Assembly: GCA_900539175.1 (NCBI GenBank)
Contig: UQAW01000010.1
Location: forward strand, 1 to 64,000
Source of the DNA: an uncultured Lachnospiraceae bacterium
GTDB taxonomy: Bacteria; Bacillota; Clostridia; Lachnospirales; Lachnospiraceae
Length of the DNA: 64,000 bases
Direction of reading: 5' to 3'
The position numbers were made by a program, and so were the translations under genes. Under the pieces are notes generated by a model. It did not search any database and was not told where the DNA came from. It worked only from the letters and a program-made list of their open reading frames with translations. Positions 62,695 through 64,000 of the stretch are shown in pieces. Each line of letters opens with the position of its first letter. Within the stretch, counting starts at the first letter, position 1.

Positions 62695-64000
62695 ATGAAA
62701 AAAGAGAATAAGATTTATGTGATAGGTCATAAGAATCCAGATACCGACTCGATTTGTTCAGCTATCGCTTATGCAGATATTAAGAATCGTACGGAAAATG
62801 AAAGTTTTGTGGCGAAGCGGGCTGGCCAGATTAATGAGGAGACGGAATATGTGCTGCGCCGTTTTGGAGTAAGAGCGCCGGGATATCTGCCGGATGCGGG
62901 AACTCAGGTAAGAGAGATTGATATCCATGAAATCGAAGGAGTAAGAAGTAATATCTCTGTGAAGAGAGCATGGGAGAAGATGCGGGCGGAAAATGTTGTA
63001 ACGCTTCCAATCACCAGTGAGGATAATGATCTGCAGGGACTTATTACGGTCAGTGATATTGCAAGTTCTTATATGGACGCTTATGACAGCACCGTTATGT
63101 CCCAGGCAAGGACACAGTACCGCAGTATTGCAGAAACCTTGGATGGACAGGTGATTGTGGGAAATGAACATGGATATTTTATCAAAGGACGTGTGGTAGT
63201 TGGTTCTTTTCATCCAGATATGATGGAAAATTATATTAATCGGGACGACCTTGTGATTCTTGGAAACCGGGCGGAAGATCAGCTTTGTGCGATTGAGATG
63301 GAAGCCAGTTGTCTCGTCGTGGGGTTGGGAGCAAAGATATCAAAAAGTATTCAGAAACTGGCAGAAGATCATGACTGTGTGATTATCAGTTCGCCCCATG
63401 ATACATATACGATTGCAAGATTGATCAATCAGTCTATTCCGATTAAATATCTGATGACAAAGAATAAACTGATTACATTTACCACCAGTGATTTTGTGGA
63501 TCAGGTGAGAGATATAATGAAAACTCAGAGACACCGGGATTATCCGGTTCTGAATAAGAGAAATAAGTATGTAGGTACAATTTCCCGCCGGAATTTGATT
63601 GGCAATAATAAGAAGAGATTGATTCTTGTGGATCATAATGAAAAATCTCAGGCGGTAGATAATATTGATGATGCGGAAATTCTGGAAATTATCGATCATC
63701 ATCGGTTAGGTTCTCTGGAAACGATGGCTCCGGTGCTGTTCCGGAATCAGCCGGTAGGGTGTACGGCAACGATTATGTACCAGATTTACAGAGAACGAAA
63801 TCTGGAGATTCCCCAGGACATTGCAGGACTTCTGTGTGCGGCCATTATATCGGATACGTTGATGTTCCGGTCACCCACCTGTACGTTTCTGGATCAGGAG
63901 GCAGCTAAGGCATTGGCAGAAATTGCAGGTATTGTGATAGAAGAGTTTGCGACGGAGATGTTTCGGGCAGGAAGTAATCTGAAAGATAAGTCGCCGGAAG
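62695..64000 (+). CDS. CBS-domain manganese-dependent inorganic pyrophosphatase (partial, runs off the right edge)
   Basis: 435 residues are visible from the ATG at 62695 (GGAGG 9 nt upstream); the usual length is about 545, so about 110 are missing. VIGHKNPDTDSICSAIAY and IIDHHRLGS are the DHH-family metal motifs; the inserted CBS pair (about 75-125 and 245-305) and a DRTGG-like region sit between. It hydrolyses pyrophosphate, and CBS domains bind adenine nucleotides as regulators. Confidence 0.93.
   Translation, partial: MKKENKIYVIGHKNPDTDSICSAIAYADIKNRTENESFVAKRAGQINEETEYVLRRFGVRAPGYLPDAGTQVREIDIHEIEGVRSNISVKRAWEKMRAENVVTLPITSEDNDLQGLITVSDIASSYMDAYDSTVMSQARTQYRSIAETLDGQVIVGNEHGYFIKGRVVVGSFHPDMMENYINRDDLVILGNRAEDQLCAIEMEASCLVVGLGAKISKSIQKLAEDHDCVIISSPHDTYTIARLINQSIPIKYLMTKNKLITFTTSDFVDQVRDIMKTQRHRDYPVLNKRNKYVGTISRRNLIGNNKKRLILVDHNEKSQAVDNIDDAEILEIIDHHRLGSLETMAPVLFRNQPVGCTATIMYQIYRERNLEIPQDIAGLLCAAIISDTLMFRSPTCTFLDQEAAKALAEIAGIVIEEFATEMFRAGSNLKDKSPE

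Noticed and set aside
1..64000. tRNA, rRNA, CRISPR, prophage, riboswitch
   Set aside because: No convincing cloverleaf, ribosomal sequence, spaced repeats, phage genes or known riboswitch core seen by eye.

Overview
The window looks like chromosome of a low-GC, spore-forming Gram-positive bacterium of the Lachnospiraceae type (inference). The signs are strong AGGAGG-type ribosome binding sites, a SpoIID/SpoIIQ-like pair, many CxxC zinc-ribbon proteins, an SLH remnant and DUF4869. No rRNA, tRNA, CRISPR array or intact insertion sequence was seen.

Region 1 (about 1-43.4 kb) is one very large locus for a type VII (ESX/WXG100) secretion-like system, wired to Ser/Thr phospho-signalling. A divergent HTH regulator (345-1784, minus) faces a first gene block: trypsin-like protease-FIVAR-TM-FHA, PP2C phosphatase, transmembrane Ser/Thr kinase, two small membrane proteins and a 2798-residue Ig-repeat surface protein. 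A second block (16.0-31.9 kb) has a second receptor-like kinase, zinc-ribbon membrane proteins, a TM-FHA protein, an EssC/FtsK motor with an FHA domain, a LytTR regulator, a possible EspG-like chaperone, an EsaB/YukD ubiquitin-like protein, an array of WXG100 proteins, another TM-FHA protein and a lipase-like candidate effector. A third block (32.4-43.4 kb) has a consensus promoter, a WXG100 gene between a hairpin and a terminator, an FHA protein with a possible EssB-like pseudokinase domain, a MinD/CpaE-like ATPase, a second EsaB/YukD, a second EssC, two small helical proteins, an HExxH metallopeptidase-like candidate toxin and a lipoprotein. In all there are two kinases, one phosphatase, six FHA proteins, two motors and at least six WXG100 proteins. 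EsaA and EssA were not recognised.

Region 2 (43.4-50.5 kb) is degraded accessory DNA: a frameshifted LRR gene, a frameshifted PARG-type macrodomain joined to an SGNH hydrolase, a zinc-ribbon protein, DUF4869 with a broken ATPase/Toprim-like partner between imperfect direct repeats, a broken SLH gene, and a Fic protein followed by remnants.

Region 3 (50.5-64 kb) is ordinary chromosome: cell-wall amidase (minus), YbaK-type deacylase, MoxR-DUF58-transglutaminase operon, SpoIID and SpoIIQ-like proteins, hemolysin III, an XRE regulator with an adjacent membrane protein, GIY-YIG protein (minus), S1-domain protein (minus), and a CBS-containing Mn-dependent pyrophosphatase that runs off the right edge.

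Working model for region 1 (inference): kinases and the phosphatase set the phosphorylation of FHA-bearing motor and scaffold proteins, which gates export of WXG100 partners and of lipase and metallopeptidase effectors. LytTR and HTH regulators control transcription.
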